Assembly (NCBI GenBank): GCA_907163375.1
Contig: CAJQUW010014373.1
Coordinates: 1 to 64,000 of the forward strand
Length of the DNA: 64,000 nt
Source: Prostheceraeus crozeri
Taxonomy: Eukaryota; Platyhelminthes; Polycladida; Euryleptidae
Direction: 5' to 3'
The notes below the pieces were generated by a model that searched no databases, was not told the DNA's origin, and worked only from the letters and a program-made list of their open reading frames with translations. Below are positions 16,307-29,679 of the stretch, one piece after another; the stretch's first letter is position 1, and each line of letters starts with the position of its first letter. Both the position numbers and the translations under genes were made by a program.

Positions 16307-17697
16307 GTCCATTCTTTTAGATTTTTGATAGTAGGTCATCCTTTTTATTATAAGCAACATGATTGACAACCGATATATGTGCATTGTGCATTTTCATGAA
16401 CATTTGGACGATAGCATGGCAATATTCGCTTCATCGAATATCAAAACTTTATGAAATACTTTTTTTCAGACGATTTCTTAATTCCACTTATGGGATAGTT
16501 GGATCAGAATACCTTTTCTTCTAAATGTTGCAGAACATCCTTGGAAATACGCATAAATTCAATTTAGCTTCTGAATGAAAGATTTAAATTTAAAATTATG
16601 CTTAAAAGTGGGCAACGTTTTACGGGAATAAAGTTATAGAAAAAAATTCTGGAACTTACGACGATGGTAAATCAAAACACTGATCTTATGATTCTGCATA
16701 CAATGCAGAAGCAGAAATTTAGCAAGGACATTGACAAAAGTAGTAAACTACATTATCAATAAGTTTTTTAGTTCATCCATCACGACATGCAAGGTTTCAG
16801 GATTGAAGTCATCGTGGAAATATAAAATCACTCACAGACAAGTGAAAATTCTAGGAAAATCTAGTCGGAGAAGCCACTTCAATGTTCATGCTGAAGTCTC
16901 TTGTCTCTTAGAACAATTGATATGTATACAATTTCAGTAAACACGTTTCCGCCAAAGAAATTTCATATGCGTTTATTGACAGTCAACAGTCAATCAAATA
17001 GAAGAATAATAGAAAATCTGAGAAATGTTCTCATCAATGCCAGCTGTATTGTGTATTGTCTGAAAATTTTGCCAAATTGATTCAATTTTTCATTCACTGC
17101 TTCAAACAATTGAATCACATTTTTGCAAATTAACTCTCAAATCTGGGAGTTTTCCATTGCTTATGTCAACTTCTTTTTTTATGAATTTTCATGGAAGGTC
17201 AAGTCACTAATTCAAAACTTGTTTTTTGATAGGTCTGTACATACAGTATAGTATAGGTGTCCCATATAAGATCCACTCTCAAGAAAGCTTCGTGATCGAC
17301 ATGCTCTACGGAATTGCTTCAACGATGTTTGAAGAGAGTGTATTGTTTCTATACATCAAGCATGAAATTTCATGAGGAAGCACTTCAGAGTAGTAACTTG
17401 TTAAAGACGAGGCAATAGGAAAAGTGACTGCCAAAAGTATCCGGGCAGTTTGTGTTTGAGTTGTGATAACGATGTGTGGAAGAAAGTGATGAGTTATATA
17501 GTTTAAACAATATGATTTTAAAGGAAGGGAAAAATATGTGACAGTAAGTTAAAGTTATAAGTTAGAGTTATTCTTTGATAAGATAGATTAAGTAACCGCA
17601 TCATTATGCTGATAAAAGGGCTCAGCTATCACCTTTCATGCATTGAATGACATATCATAAATGAAGCTATGACTCTTTCAGAAATCAATATATATGT
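16307..17697. other. Intergenic DNA
   Basis: AT-rich sequence with short open frames only and no recognisable gene or repeat. Confidence 0.5.
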
Positions 17698-17705
17698 GGC
17701 TGAAA

Positions 17706-18222
17706 CACAGAATTAGATTGTTCATGCGCATCACTTTGCTAGAAGTGCAAACTGATTCAAAACGATTGCACATGCAGGAACTTACTAAGTGGGCAAAAAG
17801 AAATTGTTAATACCTTTCAGAGATAGGAAAAATAGTCGTGCGTCGCTTGCGGATTGCTGTGAATTCCTTCAAAATGCTCCGATCGCCACAATTCCTTCAG
17901 ATTCGAAGAATTCAGATCATTGCGCAAAAGTTTTCTCGATAATGTTGGCCCTCGGATCATCATTAAAAAAGTTAGCAGGCCCACGACTAACGTTCACAAA
18001 CTTCTCTGTAGAACTTGACATCAATTGTCTCTTGCTGTGTGGTCCGGCTGATAGCAATCACTGAAACTTTGCACAATTTGGCGTGTTTAATGTTGAACCG
18101 TCTGCTCATTGTTCGATTGCTATGTTATTATGTCAGCAGATTGTGCCTTTTCATTAACGTTACATGTTCCAATGCTTCCTTTCTAGTCAAACAGAAGAAG
18201 AGACGACCTGTCTAATTCTGTG
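17706..18222. mobile_element. hAT-type MITE, copy 1
   Basis: Ends CACAGAATTAGATT...TCTAATTCTGTG, flanked by an 8-bp duplication with one change (GGCTGAAA / AGCTGAAA). An 8-bp target duplication is the hallmark of hAT insertion. The interior shares GATTCGAAGAATTCAGATCAT with the other copies at 25.4, 42.4 and 49.8 kb. It has no transposase. Confidence 0.85.
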
Positions 18223-18375
18223 AGCTGAAATGCCAGAGACTGTGAAATGCATACTTTATTTGGTGTTATTGCTTGAATAATTATTCCGATTGAAATTATT
18301 CAATTTAGCGTAGTAACATTGACTAAAAGACTTGAAGAAATTGACTTGAAACAGTATTCAAAAAGTACTGTTTCA

Positions 18376-18609
18376 AAATCAGTTTTAGAATATCGTTTTA
18401 TCTGCAGCATTACGCTAAAACTGCCATTTTTGTCAGTTCCTTTGGGAAGCAGTTATTCAATTAATACTTAGAAGTCTGATTACAGCATGAGGTATTTTGG
18501 TTAACTCAGGCTTCTAGTATTAATTGAATAACTGCTTGCCAAAGGAATGGACAAAAATATCACTTTTACCGTAATGCTTCAATTAAAGAGATATTCTAAA
18601 TCTGATTTT
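18376..18609. mobile_element. Foldback element of about 234 bp
   Basis: AATCAGTTTTAGAATATC on the left mirrors GATATTCTAAATCTGATT on the right. The inner part GCAGTTATTCAATTAATACT mirrors AGTATTAATTGAATAACTGC almost perfectly. Probable MITE with no coding capacity. Confidence 0.75.
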
Positions 18610-19580
18610 ATTGTTTTCAAAGTATCTTACAAAACCAAATTTCGAAAATGAGTTTATGCTTTTCTATAATTTGCCATGATGTCATTAGGATATATTCTGC
18701 AATCTTAGATTTCACATGTACATTAATATCTATATGTAAACACCACAAATATGTCTTCTACAAAGCAAGATGCACACTCTACAATAATAATGAAAGTCCA
18801 AATTTTTTTTATCTGCTTAGACTTCACAAAAACAAATTCTCAAATAAGAGACTGCAATTGCCTCCAATCAGAAGTAGAGATGTGCGACGACTATGAATTG
18901 AAACCCGAGCCCGACTCGACCACCTTCCACCCTAACCGCAGCCATAACTTTCAGCCCAACTCGACCCGAGGGTTTTACCAACGCTGAAAAAGTCCGAGCA
19001 GAGCCTGAAAAAATTTCATTAAAAAATTGAATTATTACTACTGCGAAGAATGCATTCCCCAAAATTTAGGCTTGAGCTTTTTCGAAGGGAATTAAGTGAA
19101 AAGGAAATTGCTCTTATTCACAATGACAATGTGTACATTCAATTCATTTGTGAAATAATGCCACTTAGGAAGTCTGTGAAGTGTGAATGTCACACGTTGT
19201 TAGAATGTACTGATTGATAAAAAAGTTTGTTTTTGAACTTGATTGAATATCGATTGAAACCGGAACCCAACGTACGTTCAGTAAGGACTATGCATACTAT
19301 TCAAACATAAATAGTTTAATAAAATTTGTAGTTTGATGAAGCAAGAAATATATGCAGTTATGCGATAATAGCGAACATTTATGCGATTGAGGACATTTAC
19401 ATGCACCTATTCAACTTTCTTCAAACAGTGCCTGTGCACATGCATAAAATTTGTATGCACAAGTAAGCTTATATACTTTTTTGAAATATATACATGTATA
19501 TCTACAAATGAAGTCAGCAAAACACGAGCAAATTTATAAATTTCTAAGTATCATAAAATAAATTCGGTAACCCGAAACCG
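18610..19580. other. Intergenic DNA
   Basis: No gene seen. A C-rich stretch near 18900-18980 (CCCGAGCCCGACTCGACC) stands out locally but gives no protein match. Confidence 0.45.
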
Positions 19581-19589
19581 CTTTCGGGT

Positions 19590-19860
19590 TGAGAACTTTG
19601 AGAATTCAAGCGCGATCGACTGATGACATTAAACTATATTAGCGAAACTATGTAACTTATAACACGATAATCAAAAGCTTATTTGGCTAATAACATTGAG
19701 AATTCAGGAGTAATCGAGTAATATTGAAAATTCAACCATTAACATTCAACTAATAACATTGAAAATAAAGCGCATCTAACTGATAGCATTTAGAGTTAAT
19801 AAACGACTGATAACAGGCAGAATTTGAGCGCAACTGCAGCTGACAAAAATGAGAATTTAA
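19590..19860. repeat. Degenerate minisatellite (AACATTGAGAATTCAAGCGC type)
   Basis: Variants of a unit of about 50 bp containing ATAACATTGAGAATTCA and GACTGATAACA repeat five to six times with strong decay. Confidence 0.5.
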
Positions 19861-19885
19861 GCTTATCTTAAAATTAATCGATGCT

Positions 19886-20794
19886 AATTGATAAAATAAA
19901 TAAATAAATAAATAATCATTTATTTATCAATACTGAAAATCATGCATTTCAAAATGAAGTCAAACACAAAGTTAAGAATAATACATCAAGTAGGTAACTT
20001 TCTTGATAGCTGTCTGTTATAAAGTACGGAACATCGCGGAATGAAAGAGGATGACCGACGTGATGTCGCACAGGCCTGTAGTTGAACGTGACCACTTCTT
20101 GACAGTACAGATGGAAAAATAGAATTAATGCAATTTTCGGGATTTCGAAGCTGATTGAAGAACTTCAGACTTCTCTTCTATCGTCTGCTTTCAAGCGAAG
20201 GAAACAAGTGCAAGTGCAAGTTACAGAACAGATTATTCTGTGGCAACGTTTGCGGATTTTCTCGAGCTTGGAGGAATTCCCTTTGTTCATTCCCAGGAGT
20301 AGAGGTGAGTCATATTCAAGAATTGAAAGAATGTGTGCCTTATAAACTTCCATTACTTCTTTTTTAGTTACAACCGGTATACGTCGTAATTTCTTCAAAA
20401 GATAGATTTTTTGACTGACGGACTTGCATATCTGAGTAACGTGCTGATCCCATTTCAGATTACTTTGGAAGATAACTCCGAGGAATTTTATAGATTCTAC
20501 TTGCGGAATGTCAAAGTAATTTACTGAATCCGAATGGTTGCTTGCCTTTTTTCGAAATATCATAATTTTTGTCCTTTTATGATTCAACAATAGATCTTTT
20601 TCTTTGCTCCACTTCGAAATGTTTTCAATTTCATTTTCAATCGCATTTTTCAAAAATGATTCATTGATGTACGGGATAAAGAGGGCGATGTCGTCTGCGT
20701 ATTTGATAATCATGTTATTCTCATCATTTGAATGATAAACTGTACCTTCAAAGGCCGATCTGGATATTACAGTGAAATTGTATATATAACTCAA
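19886..20794 (-). pseudogene. LINE reverse transcriptase, 3' half with microsatellite tail
   Basis: The ORF at 20165-20794 (209 aa, no true N-terminus) carries the palm motif YADDIALFIPY and the following ESIKFLGVIFQSNLKWDQH block, then the ILSILEYDSPLL..G thumb segment typical of APE-type LINEs. The frame decays at the 3' end. A run of ATTT-type units (plus-strand AAATA repeats near 19886-19916) fits the microsatellite tail of a LINE 3' end. It is 5' truncated; the clade cannot be assigned. Confidence 0.8.
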
Positions 20795-23700
20795 CTATGA
20801 ACTGCCAGACCCGTTTACTCAAGTCAGAAGATGCTTGACATCAGGTGAAAAATGATCAACATTAAAGAAATATAAAGGGAGTAGGATATTCGATCATCAG
20901 CATTTATTTCAAATGACTGATTCAAAGAAATACTTACTACAGGCAATATAAATTCCAAAGAACGCACTCAATAACTACACGCCACTTGAACCTCTGAAGC
21001 GTCTAGACTGATTGTGAGAGTCCCTTTTTAAAAGGAATAATCAACTTAAGAGGGAGCTCTGTCGTAAGCCTCCTTTGACAAGGAGGTGAGGATTATATCG
21101 ATTTCGTCTGATAAAAACTCAAGTCTGTAAAATCCACAAGGCATGGAGAAATAAGCCCCATTCGACAATCGTCTTGAGAAAACGATGATGGGAAGTGAGT
21201 GAGGATAAGAAGCCGATTATGTGGGTTTCCTGAACATCCTCTTCTCATATTTTTTAAGTAAGTGATGCTCAAAATCTGATGAATGAAAGTGATGATTTCC
21301 ATTAATAATCAGCTCTTGACTTCAACCTAAATTTGTCGAAATGAATGGTTGAGATGGATTGATAATGTCACATGATGATGGATGTGTTCAAAAATGTGCT
21401 TCGAGTTGTTAAAGTACCACAATGAATTAGAAGACATGTATTGAAATATTTAAAAAGGTAGATATAATTAAATCACGACACGGTTGAAAAATTCGAAGAA
21501 TCCAGGAAACGCAAGAAAAAGTAATTTAACAACTTTCCCAGTGGAAAATTGTGCACTAAATTAAATTACTTAAAGTCCAGAGCGAATAAATATAAATTGA
21601 TACTTAAAACATGGACATCCATACCCTACTTCAAGAGCATATAGATTGGAGCGAGGTTGGACTTTGGGTTTTGGGTCGACGTTGGGTAAGTGACACAAAA
21701 CTTGGGTCTTCTATTAATGCTGCATATATACAAATCAAGTAATAAAAATTTACATTTGATTTGAATCTCAGGAGAACTACATGATAAGAGCATAAAGTTC
21801 TGATCCTTTATCAAAATTCTACCCAATTCACAGAATATTTCAAAAATGAAATACTTGTGCTTATTAGCTGTTTCTTTCTGAGCTTGACAATGCCGCGCAT
21901 TGTATCTGCTGTAAGCTTACATGCATTTTGTTGCATTTGTGGATATTGATTTTTTTATGTATTTCATACATTTTATATCTTCGCAGTTATCCGCACCCCT
22001 AAACTGTCTGCGACAGCCGACATTTATCCAAACATGAAATTAATCCAATTTCGTATTCTAAATGCGTTCAGCGATGCACTAACTACGCAGCTATACTATT
22101 TCTAGTCTTTTTATATTTCTGTATGATAAAATGAAGGCAATTGCTTTGTTATGAGTCAAAATGTGTAATTCTATCATAATTAAATCAAAGATCTTCATTT
22201 AGTCAGTGTGTAATTTAAAATTTTAATTGTAATTTAGAATTTTTGGTGGTTGATTTGAATTGTTAATCTACAGTGTATATTATTAGCACTATCAAAAGAA
22301 GTTAGGCGGTTTTGGCTTCAGGTGATTTCTCCTTAGATCGGATGACCTTTAGTTGCTACTGCTGCTGATGACAGTTGATGACCCGTGAGTTTACTGTCTA
22401 GATGAATGTATATTTTTAGGGCTACTATTGACTTGTTGGTTTGAACCTTTCAACGTTAAGTTTAACTCTAGAGAAAATGAGGACTAGAGAAAGACAGAGA
22501 GAATATCTGACGAAGCGAAATACCAAAATCAGCTGAGCAAGGAATTTTTGGAGCAGTTGTGTGTGCACTGGGAAAAATAAACGAAATTATTTGATGTTGA
22601 CTAGGATCAGCTGAAACAGAGATGTAATATTTATAATACGTTCGCCGTACTCGGAAGTCCACTATTAGTTTTAGGTATGGTCCTTTTACGTGTAACGGGG
22701 TGAGCAATTCCGGGGTGTGAAACCCAGGACCCGGCAGTTCTGTCCGGGAAAGAAAAAGAGATCAGCGACCGGTTACGTCGACGCTTATGCTAAGTTACTG
22801 AACCTCGATTCCCAACTACCGGACAATGCCTTGCCAGTCTCGTTTGACGGAACAAAAACAAAGTTTTATAGCGCAAATATAGATATAAGTAGTTAGACAA
22901 TTACGTTGATAAATAGATAATAAGGAAATACAAGGTACAAGGAATAACTCAAAAGTTCGTTACTGTTATAGACACACAAAAAGAAATAATTCAACCTTAT
23001 GATACGAGTACGAACAGAGCGTTACAAATTTAAAGGTGCGCTATCAGAGATGTCAAATATTCAAGAGGAGACTTGAGGTCAGAGATTTATAGTTATACAA
23101 AGAATCAATGTTACCGCTTTTTGGTGAGATGACCACTCCAAGTTTTCTCCCTCCGAGAAGAAGATCAGGCAATGAACAGTCTTCGACACGAATCTGCTCG
23201 AACAAGGAAGGTTGTTGTCGATGCTGAAGTCTGAAGGCGGAGTTGGAGTCTGCGATTATATAGTCCATCAATAAAAAAAATCAGAATGTTGCGTATCCGT
23301 GAATTCACTCCCGCTCCTTCAATTACTAATTGCCTCGTAGCGTGGACAGGTCTTGACAAGTGTCGGGTATCCATAAAGCCACTTCCGATCCTTCAATTAC
23401 TAATTGCCTCGCAGAGTGCAGGTGTTGGCAGTAATCATTTTTGTTAATTGAGCTGGACAAAATTAGAGGTAAAAACTAGATGTTTCAATAAGATGTCCGT
23501 AAGACCCGACTTCGGCAATGAAGTACAAAACACCAATTTGAATGTAAACCGTACAAAAGACGATCACAAGTGTATCACTGTAGGTTAAATTGAAGGAAAG
23601 CTTTTTAACGTAATACATGTACTTAAGCTACTAATTACAGTTATCACTGTACATTTAAAAATCATTTTCCACTAATACCACACTTCTCATGGGCCTGATA

Positions 23701-25407
23701 GGAATTATGACCTATAAAAGAATCTTTATGTCAACACAAAATACAAAGAATGAACTTCGTTTACTTGATTCTACTCATTTATTGAAACTCGAGTTTGGGT
23801 TTTGGGTTTTGACCAAAGTTTTGGCCCAAACCCTGTATTTACAAGTTTTTGCCCAACCTTCCTGGGGTGCCACTTTGTTACATCCTTTGTCCAACGTCCG
23901 TCCGTCTGCCGTGCAACATGCCAATCAATCCAAGTTTTTATACAAGTCCCATTCAATATAAGTTTTACCCAACCTTGTTTCGAGTATAGAGTAGGATGCG
24001 CAATGCTTACAGCGGCTAGTTGACCCAACTTTTAGGAGACAGGAGATAAATCAAAACTTATAATCAATTTTATTAATATCTATAAACTAAGGATGAGAGC
24101 TCGGCATGAAACATGACGAGAAGCTAGCCAAAAATTATAAATGATGAAAATGAAGAAACATAATAAACCAAAATGCGATCGTTATTCACGGAGTCATCAG
24201 GAAGTGGCTGCATAAATCAAAGTTTCGGTCCATAACCTCCAACCTGTACCACATAGCGGGGCCAGGCCGACCATATCGAATGAACGATATGAAAAGTCTC
24301 CGCAAGTCTGAGGAAGCATAGGTGAAACTTAATTGCAAATTGAGTTTTTATGCATAAGAACATATGGATAAGAGCGGTTAGTCAAACATTCCTATGATGG
24401 AAGGCATTTGAGGTGAAAAGCAACCAAACCTATAAACAAGGAACCCATTTCTCCAGAAGAACTTTATGCGAGAATTCACCAGTAGATTAATCTTGCGACC
24501 TCTATCTTTGAAGATATTGGAAATGCCTTGAGCTCTTGATATGACGGCGAAAGTGTCCGAAGAAATCCTAGCGAAGATGTGGGGGCAAGCAAGATGGGCA
24601 AGCAGGCTGGCCAGGATGTTCAAACCAGTGTTAATGGTTTGAAGATTATGGTTAATAAGACCTACCGTACTTTTGCAAAGTAAAATATATTGATTTTAAT
24701 AACATTTTACCAGGTTTCCAAGTGTCTTTGGCAATTGTACATTGCACATTGATTTAGCACTGGTTGATGTCACTAATTGTCTGATTGATGTCTAATTCAG
24801 TATTTAGAAGTGCAATGATATGGGAAATGCTCAGTACCTCTATACAATGTGCATATTAGGACAAGGTACAATAACCACTGTTGCACTTTACTGCCAGTCT
24901 CTAAGATCAATCAAATCAGAGGACAAAATTGCAGTTTCCACGTAATGCTTACTTAGAACGATATTTCAACCCTCACCCACTGGGGTGTTTTTCCGAACAC
25001 GCCCCTCTTCGGGGCAAATTTCACCCAACCCCCTGCTGATCTCCCTAACTATTGCACTAATTTTGCCTAACCATACATCAATCGAATGGGCATTGAATGG
25101 GGATTCAGAACAAAACAGCACCACTTTCATTTTTGAGGTCATCCCTGGGCTGAGGTGAAGGTCAAAGGTAAAAAACCGCCAATTTTAACATTTTTCCATT
25201 AGATCACTATTTGAAATGGAAAATGAGAACAAAAACTAATAAACCATACACTAATCGCAATGAAATCGCACATTTTAGCATTTAGTTTCTGCAGGTGAAG
25301 AAACGACCCAATTCGGTGACTTTTATCGAGACACTGAGTCTAAAAGCAATATGATTCTGAAATATTTCAACAATTGTTGATTAAATGCAGAATAGTATAA
25401 AAATAAT
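20795..25407. other. Intergenic, minor repeats only
   Basis: No credible gene over 4.6 kb. Seen are a short direct duplication around TCCTTCAATTACTAATTGCC (about 23315 and 23390), GGGTTTTGGGT-rich stretches near 21660 and 23795 that may be one dispersed repeat, and a CCCCTCTTCGGGG hairpin near 25005. Listed open frames lack any protein signature. Confidence 0.5.
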
Positions 25408-25415
25408 AAAAAATC

Positions 25416-26008
25416 CACAGAATTAGATTCATCTGCGCGTGCTTCGGTTTCCTAGAAAGGAAGAATTGTATGCAACCTTAATGTCGAAATGGCACATCAC
25501 AGCTCCTTCTCGAATGGATAATTCGTGTATCACCTGCTATTGGAAATGGCAAACAATAAACTGTCAGCAGGGGACACCAGAGCCAGTGAGAGATGCGTGC
25601 GTGCTGTGATATCACTTCGCACACACCAAAACACACATCGATGCGTGGCTTCGATTCAATGTATGCACTATACAGTGAGCAATGCTGAGGAGAGGATGTG
25701 AAATCATCAAGTGAACTAATTTTCGTACGCCTGCTACTTTCTTTAATAATGATCGGAAGGGCCAACATTATGGAGAAAACTTGTGGGCAATGATCTGAAT
25801 TCTTCGAATCTGAAGGAATTTTGGCAATCGAAGCACTTTGCTGGAACTCACATTAATCCGCAAGCGACGCACGACTTTTTTTCCTATCTCTGTGAGGTAT
25901 AAGGAATTCCTTCTTGCCCACTTAATAGGTTCCTCTATGTGCCGTCAGTTTCGTATTAATCACACTTCTAGCAAACCGAAGCAGATAAACAAAATATTTA
26001 ATTCTGTG
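25416..26008. mobile_element. hAT-type MITE, copy 2, with a perfect 8-bp target duplication
   Basis: CACAGAATTAGATTCATC...ATTTAATTCTGTG is flanked on both sides by AAAAAATC (25408-25415 and 26009-26016). It is the best-bounded copy of the family. It is 593 bp and non-coding. Confidence 0.9.
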
Positions 26009-26016
26009 AAAAAATC

Positions 26017-26841
26017 ACATTGTGCATACATAATATGCATAACTTTAAATTCAAAAGCTTTGCATTTGTGAATATCTTTACATTGATACGAAGAATCCTT
26101 TATGTAATTTCAACTTATTCAACCAAGAATTGATATCGCAATATACATTAGAAGTGAATATATACTGAAATCAGTCAAAATACACGCATTACGCCAAAAG
26201 TACACTGTTAAATTTATTTTCCTTTGGTCAAAAGTTGCCTAATACGTAGAACAGGGGCGCAGCGTCAATTAGGGCATTCGGGGCTGTGCCATGCAAAGAA
26301 ATGTTGATGTTCATGCAAAGCAGAAGAACACAAAAGCCAAGAAACTAAATGAAAAGAACAATAACTGAATGGGAAAGCAAGCCTGTTTCCATTTTTCACT
26401 TAAACGATGATCATCATAGCGAAGTCCTTCTGCTGGAGATGGTCACACAGCATCAATTGGATGATGACTGAATCAACTTTCAGCAGAACCACCTTGCAAC
26501 CGAAGGCCAGAAACTTCGTATTTTCCTGGTTTAATTCTTTTAAAGTCTCCACGTCTATTCCAAGTTAACCCCCAAACATTTTTATTCACTACTTCCTATT
26601 CTTCACTTAAATTCATCATGGTAAAGTCTTTCATCATTGTTACAGATGACCAAGCAGTTTTCGTTTTGATCATGACTCAAATATCTTTAGGGAAGACATT
26701 TTTCATATAAAAATCTATACCCAAATCATCATGTCATAACTCAGTCATAACTAAAGCTCCACTGGCATCACTTGCAATCCGCACTAGACCCCTTATGAAA
26801 TTGCTAAGGAGATCCCGTGACGAAGAGTTCAACAATCGATA
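26017..26841. other. Intergenic DNA
   Basis: No gene, RNA or repeat recognised. Confidence 0.5.
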
Positions 26842-27277
26842 CACTAAATGACATGCCACGCTCAATTATTACGCGTAATTACACATGACCCTAAACATCC
26901 GTGGTTGTGCGGGACATTGCTGCAACATCTGTTATATAAGTTAATATAATTGGCATTCCTGTTATATAGACTTTGCGTCTCATGTGTCTGTATGTACTGT
27001 ATCAGAGGCTGAACAATGTGATAGGACCTCAATTTCATGCTCAGGGCAGACAGAACATGCTTAGCGTTCATCCATAGTTCAAGCAGCAACGCAAACAACC
27101 GTAGACGACGCGCAAACTATAAACGCTCGCCCGCGCGTACTCATAAACATTCTCCATGTTTTGATGGCATCCGATCAAGTGATTTCTGACTCTTAATGCA
27201 GCGCGTAGAAGAATAGAATGTGCTTAACCACGGATGTTTGGGGTGTTCCGTAATTACGCGTGGCATATCACCTAGTG
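26842..27277. mobile_element. CACTA-ended MITE, copy 1
   Basis: Starts CACTAAATGACATGCCACGC and ends GCGTGGCATATCACCTAGTG, an inverted pair of about 20 bp followed by ATTACGCGTAATT-like palindromes. The interior is homologous to 56217-56589 (CTGTTATATAGACTTTGCGT block). CACTA/TAGTG ends suggest the CACTA superfamily, but no 3-bp target duplication is visible. Confidence 0.75.
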
Positions 27278-27947
27278 TAATGAACACAGGGAATAATATT
27301 GAATGTAGTTTAATGGTCAAAACTAAGTGTGATGACATTTTTCTAAACAAAAATGTCACATATAAAAACGCGTTCACATATTAATCATAGATGTCCCTGG
27401 CATTTGATAGATATCGATAATAACATTGATAGTTTGCAATTTTGTATAGAGATTTCAAATGATTTACCATCTGATTTCCAAAATTTTTACTTAGGATTTC
27501 TTTCTATCTCAATTGATATGGAAAGATATACAAAATATATTTTGATACAATATATCAACTAATTTTTGTGCGTAGAAAGACAGAAATGATATCACTTTAT
27601 CAATTTCAAAAAATGAAACATTGACTTCCTAATTGAATAGTGCAAATTCATATTTCTACACGATACTCTGTGCTCGTAGCCGCCTAGAATCTTCCGCGAC
27701 AGCCTAGTGCGCCGTGGTTCACCGGCTAAGACTCACTGGCCTAAAGTGTTTTCATGTTGTCATATCGGACTATAGTATGAATATGCAAAACACCTCCCTA
27801 TATTGATGGTTGTAGAGCACTCTTTAACACATAAGAAGATCAATCATTTTCTTGAAGTTCTGGTCATATTCAATAAATATTTCGACCTGAGGATTCTGAA
27901 CAAAAGTTTTGAGGAAAAAAGAATGAAAATTGATAGAGAAGCGATAC
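27278..27947. other. Intergenic, possible SINE head
   Basis: No gene. At 27706-27750 a GCCGTGGTTCACCGGCTAAG stretch vaguely recalls a tRNA-derived SINE head, but no B box follows. Confidence 0.4.
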
Positions 27948-28797
27948 ATCATTTTGAAAGAAGCAAAAATATGCAATTTTCTGCGACCGTGTTGTAATTT
28001 TATTCCCAATATTTCGGCTTAGCCTTTATCAAGGGATGCAGAAAAGGAAATTATACAGAATGTCATTAAGAAAAATTTAAACTAACCTATCTATGAACTA
28101 CAACCTAGAACATTAGTAGAGCATGGACATTGGGACATGCTAACACAGAGTTTTAGCAAAAATATCATGGATTACAAAAAGATTAAAAAATCATGGATTA
28201 CAAAAGGATAAAAATATCTATAAAGGGAGAAAAGATAAAAGTCAGACAGAATTAATATGATTGAGTAGCATTTCAGTTGGCCTTGCTTTTATCTCCTTCT
28301 TTTCGACCCTTCTTCTTTGAGCCATGCACTGCAAGTTTCGATGTAATATTGACCATGTGATGAACTTGTGTGTGATTGGGAGAGTTGTGTGTGATGAGAT
28401 GTTTATAAACTTCAGATTCAGGGCCTTTTAGATGTTCATTAATTCTTGATCTCATTGTTCTCGAGGTTTCCCCAACATATAGTTTGTCGCATTCGTTGTT
28501 GTTACATTGTATTAGGTATACACAGTCTTTGGTGTTGCATTCTCCATTAGTTATTCCATTCTCGCATACATCACATTGTTCATAATAACACTTGTTTTGG
28601 TTCTTCTTAAGCAGACGCTTCAATGGAGGGTTGGTGAATACTGGCCGCACATGATCAGAGAGATGTGTTCTTCTGACAAGTTCGTTAATCTTGCGTTTGA
28701 ATTTGCTGTCTATGAAAGGCAAGACTATGTTTCGCGGTTGTTGTTTATCTTTATTAGATTTATTTCTCTGATGTTCATTATTCAGACAAAATGTCAA
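27948..28797 (-). mobile_element. Penelope-like element, 5'-truncated copy (left arm of palindrome)
   Basis: An 850-bp arm that is the near-exact reverse complement of 28831-29679, separated by a 33-bp spacer. It contains the 3' part of a Penelope-like retroelement: a GIY-YIG endonuclease frame and the typical tail with TAAAGGCTAAGCCGAAATAT read on this strand. The two arms together make a palindrome of about 1.73 kb. Confidence 0.85.
28273..28797 (-). pseudogene. GIY-YIG endonuclease domain of Penelope element (frameshifted copy)
   Basis: A 174-aa frame with a basic N-terminal region, two CxxC pairs (KCYYEQCDVCENG) and the GIY-YIG core CVYLIQC...KLYVGETSRTMRSRINEHL. Relative to the other arm, one extra base near the SPNHT/SPITH position changes the C-terminal 35 residues, removing the conserved terminal block. 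It is therefore a slightly decayed duplicate. Confidence 0.8.
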
Positions 28798-28815
28798 ATA
28801 ATTAATTATTTATGA

Positions 28816-29385
28816 ATGATGAACGATTCGTTGACATTTTGTCTGAATAATAAACATCAGAGAAATAAATCTAATAAAGATAAACAACAACCGCGAAACA
28901 TAGTCTTGCCTTTCATAGACAGCAAATTCAAACGCAAGATTAACGAACTTGTCAGAAGAACACATCTCTCTGATCATGTGCGGCCAGTATTCACCAACCC
29001 TCCATTGAAGCGTCTGCTTAAGAAGAACCAAAACAAGTGTTATTATGAACAATGTGATGTATGCGAGAATGGAATAACTAATGGAGAATGCAACACCAAA
29101 GACTGTGTATACCTAATACAATGTAACAACAACGAATGCGACAAACTATATGTTGGGGAAACCTCGAGAACAATGAGATCAAGAATTAATGAACATCTAA
29201 AAGGCCCTGAATCTGAAGTTTATAAACATCTCATCACACACAACTCCCCAATCACACACAAGTTCATCACATGGTCAATATTACATCGAAACTTGCAGTG
29301 CATGGCTCAAAGAAGAAGGGTCGAAAAGAAGGAGATAAAAGCAAGGCCAACTGAAATGCTACTCAATCATATTAATTCTGTCTGA
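28816..29385 (+). CDS. GIY-YIG endonuclease domain of Penelope element (better-preserved copy)
   Basis: A 189-aa frame on the right arm. It contains the zinc-binding CYYEQCDVC and NGECNTKDC region, the GIY-YIG core CVYLIQC...LYVGETSRTMRSRINEH, and a C-terminal FITWSILHRNLQCMAQRRR...EIKARPTEMLL block as in complete Penelope endonucleases. The reverse transcriptase that normally precedes it is missing, so this is a 5'-truncated insertion. The ATG at 28816 lies in the palindrome spacer and is probably not a natural start. Confidence 0.75.
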   Translation: MMNDSLTFCLNNKHQRNKSNKDKQQPRNIVLPFIDSKFKRKINELVRRTHLSDHVRPVFTNPPLKRLLKKNQNKCYYEQCDVCENGITNGECNTKDCVYLIQCNNNECDKLYVGETSRTMRSRINEHLKGPESEVYKHLITHNSPITHKFITWSILHRNLQCMAQRRRVEKKEIKARPTEMLLNHINSV

Positions 29386-29679
29386 CTTTTAGCTTTTCTC
29401 CCTTTATAGATATTTTTATCCTTTTGTAATCCATGATTTTTTAATCTTTTTGTAATCCATGATATTTTTGCTAAAACTCTGTGTTAGCATGTCCCAATGT
29501 CCATGCTCTACTAATGTTCTAGGTTGTAGTTCATAGATAGGTTAGTTTAAATTTTTCTTTATGACATTCTGTATAATTTCCTTTTCTGCATCCCTTGATA
29601 AAGGCTAAGCCGAAATATTGGGAATAAAATTACAACACGGTCGCAGAAAATTGCTTATTTTTGCTTCTTTCAAAATGAT
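28831..29679 (+). mobile_element. Penelope-like element, 5'-truncated copy (right arm of palindrome)
   Basis: An 849-bp mirror of the left arm in head-to-head orientation. Such inverted partial copies are known for Penelope elements. Arm identity is high enough for a recent event. Confidence 0.85.

Noticed and set aside
17789-18064. 91-aa ORF and its relative at 49796-50047 as a gene family
   Set aside because: Both lie inside hAT-type MITE copies and the similarity is explained by the repeat.
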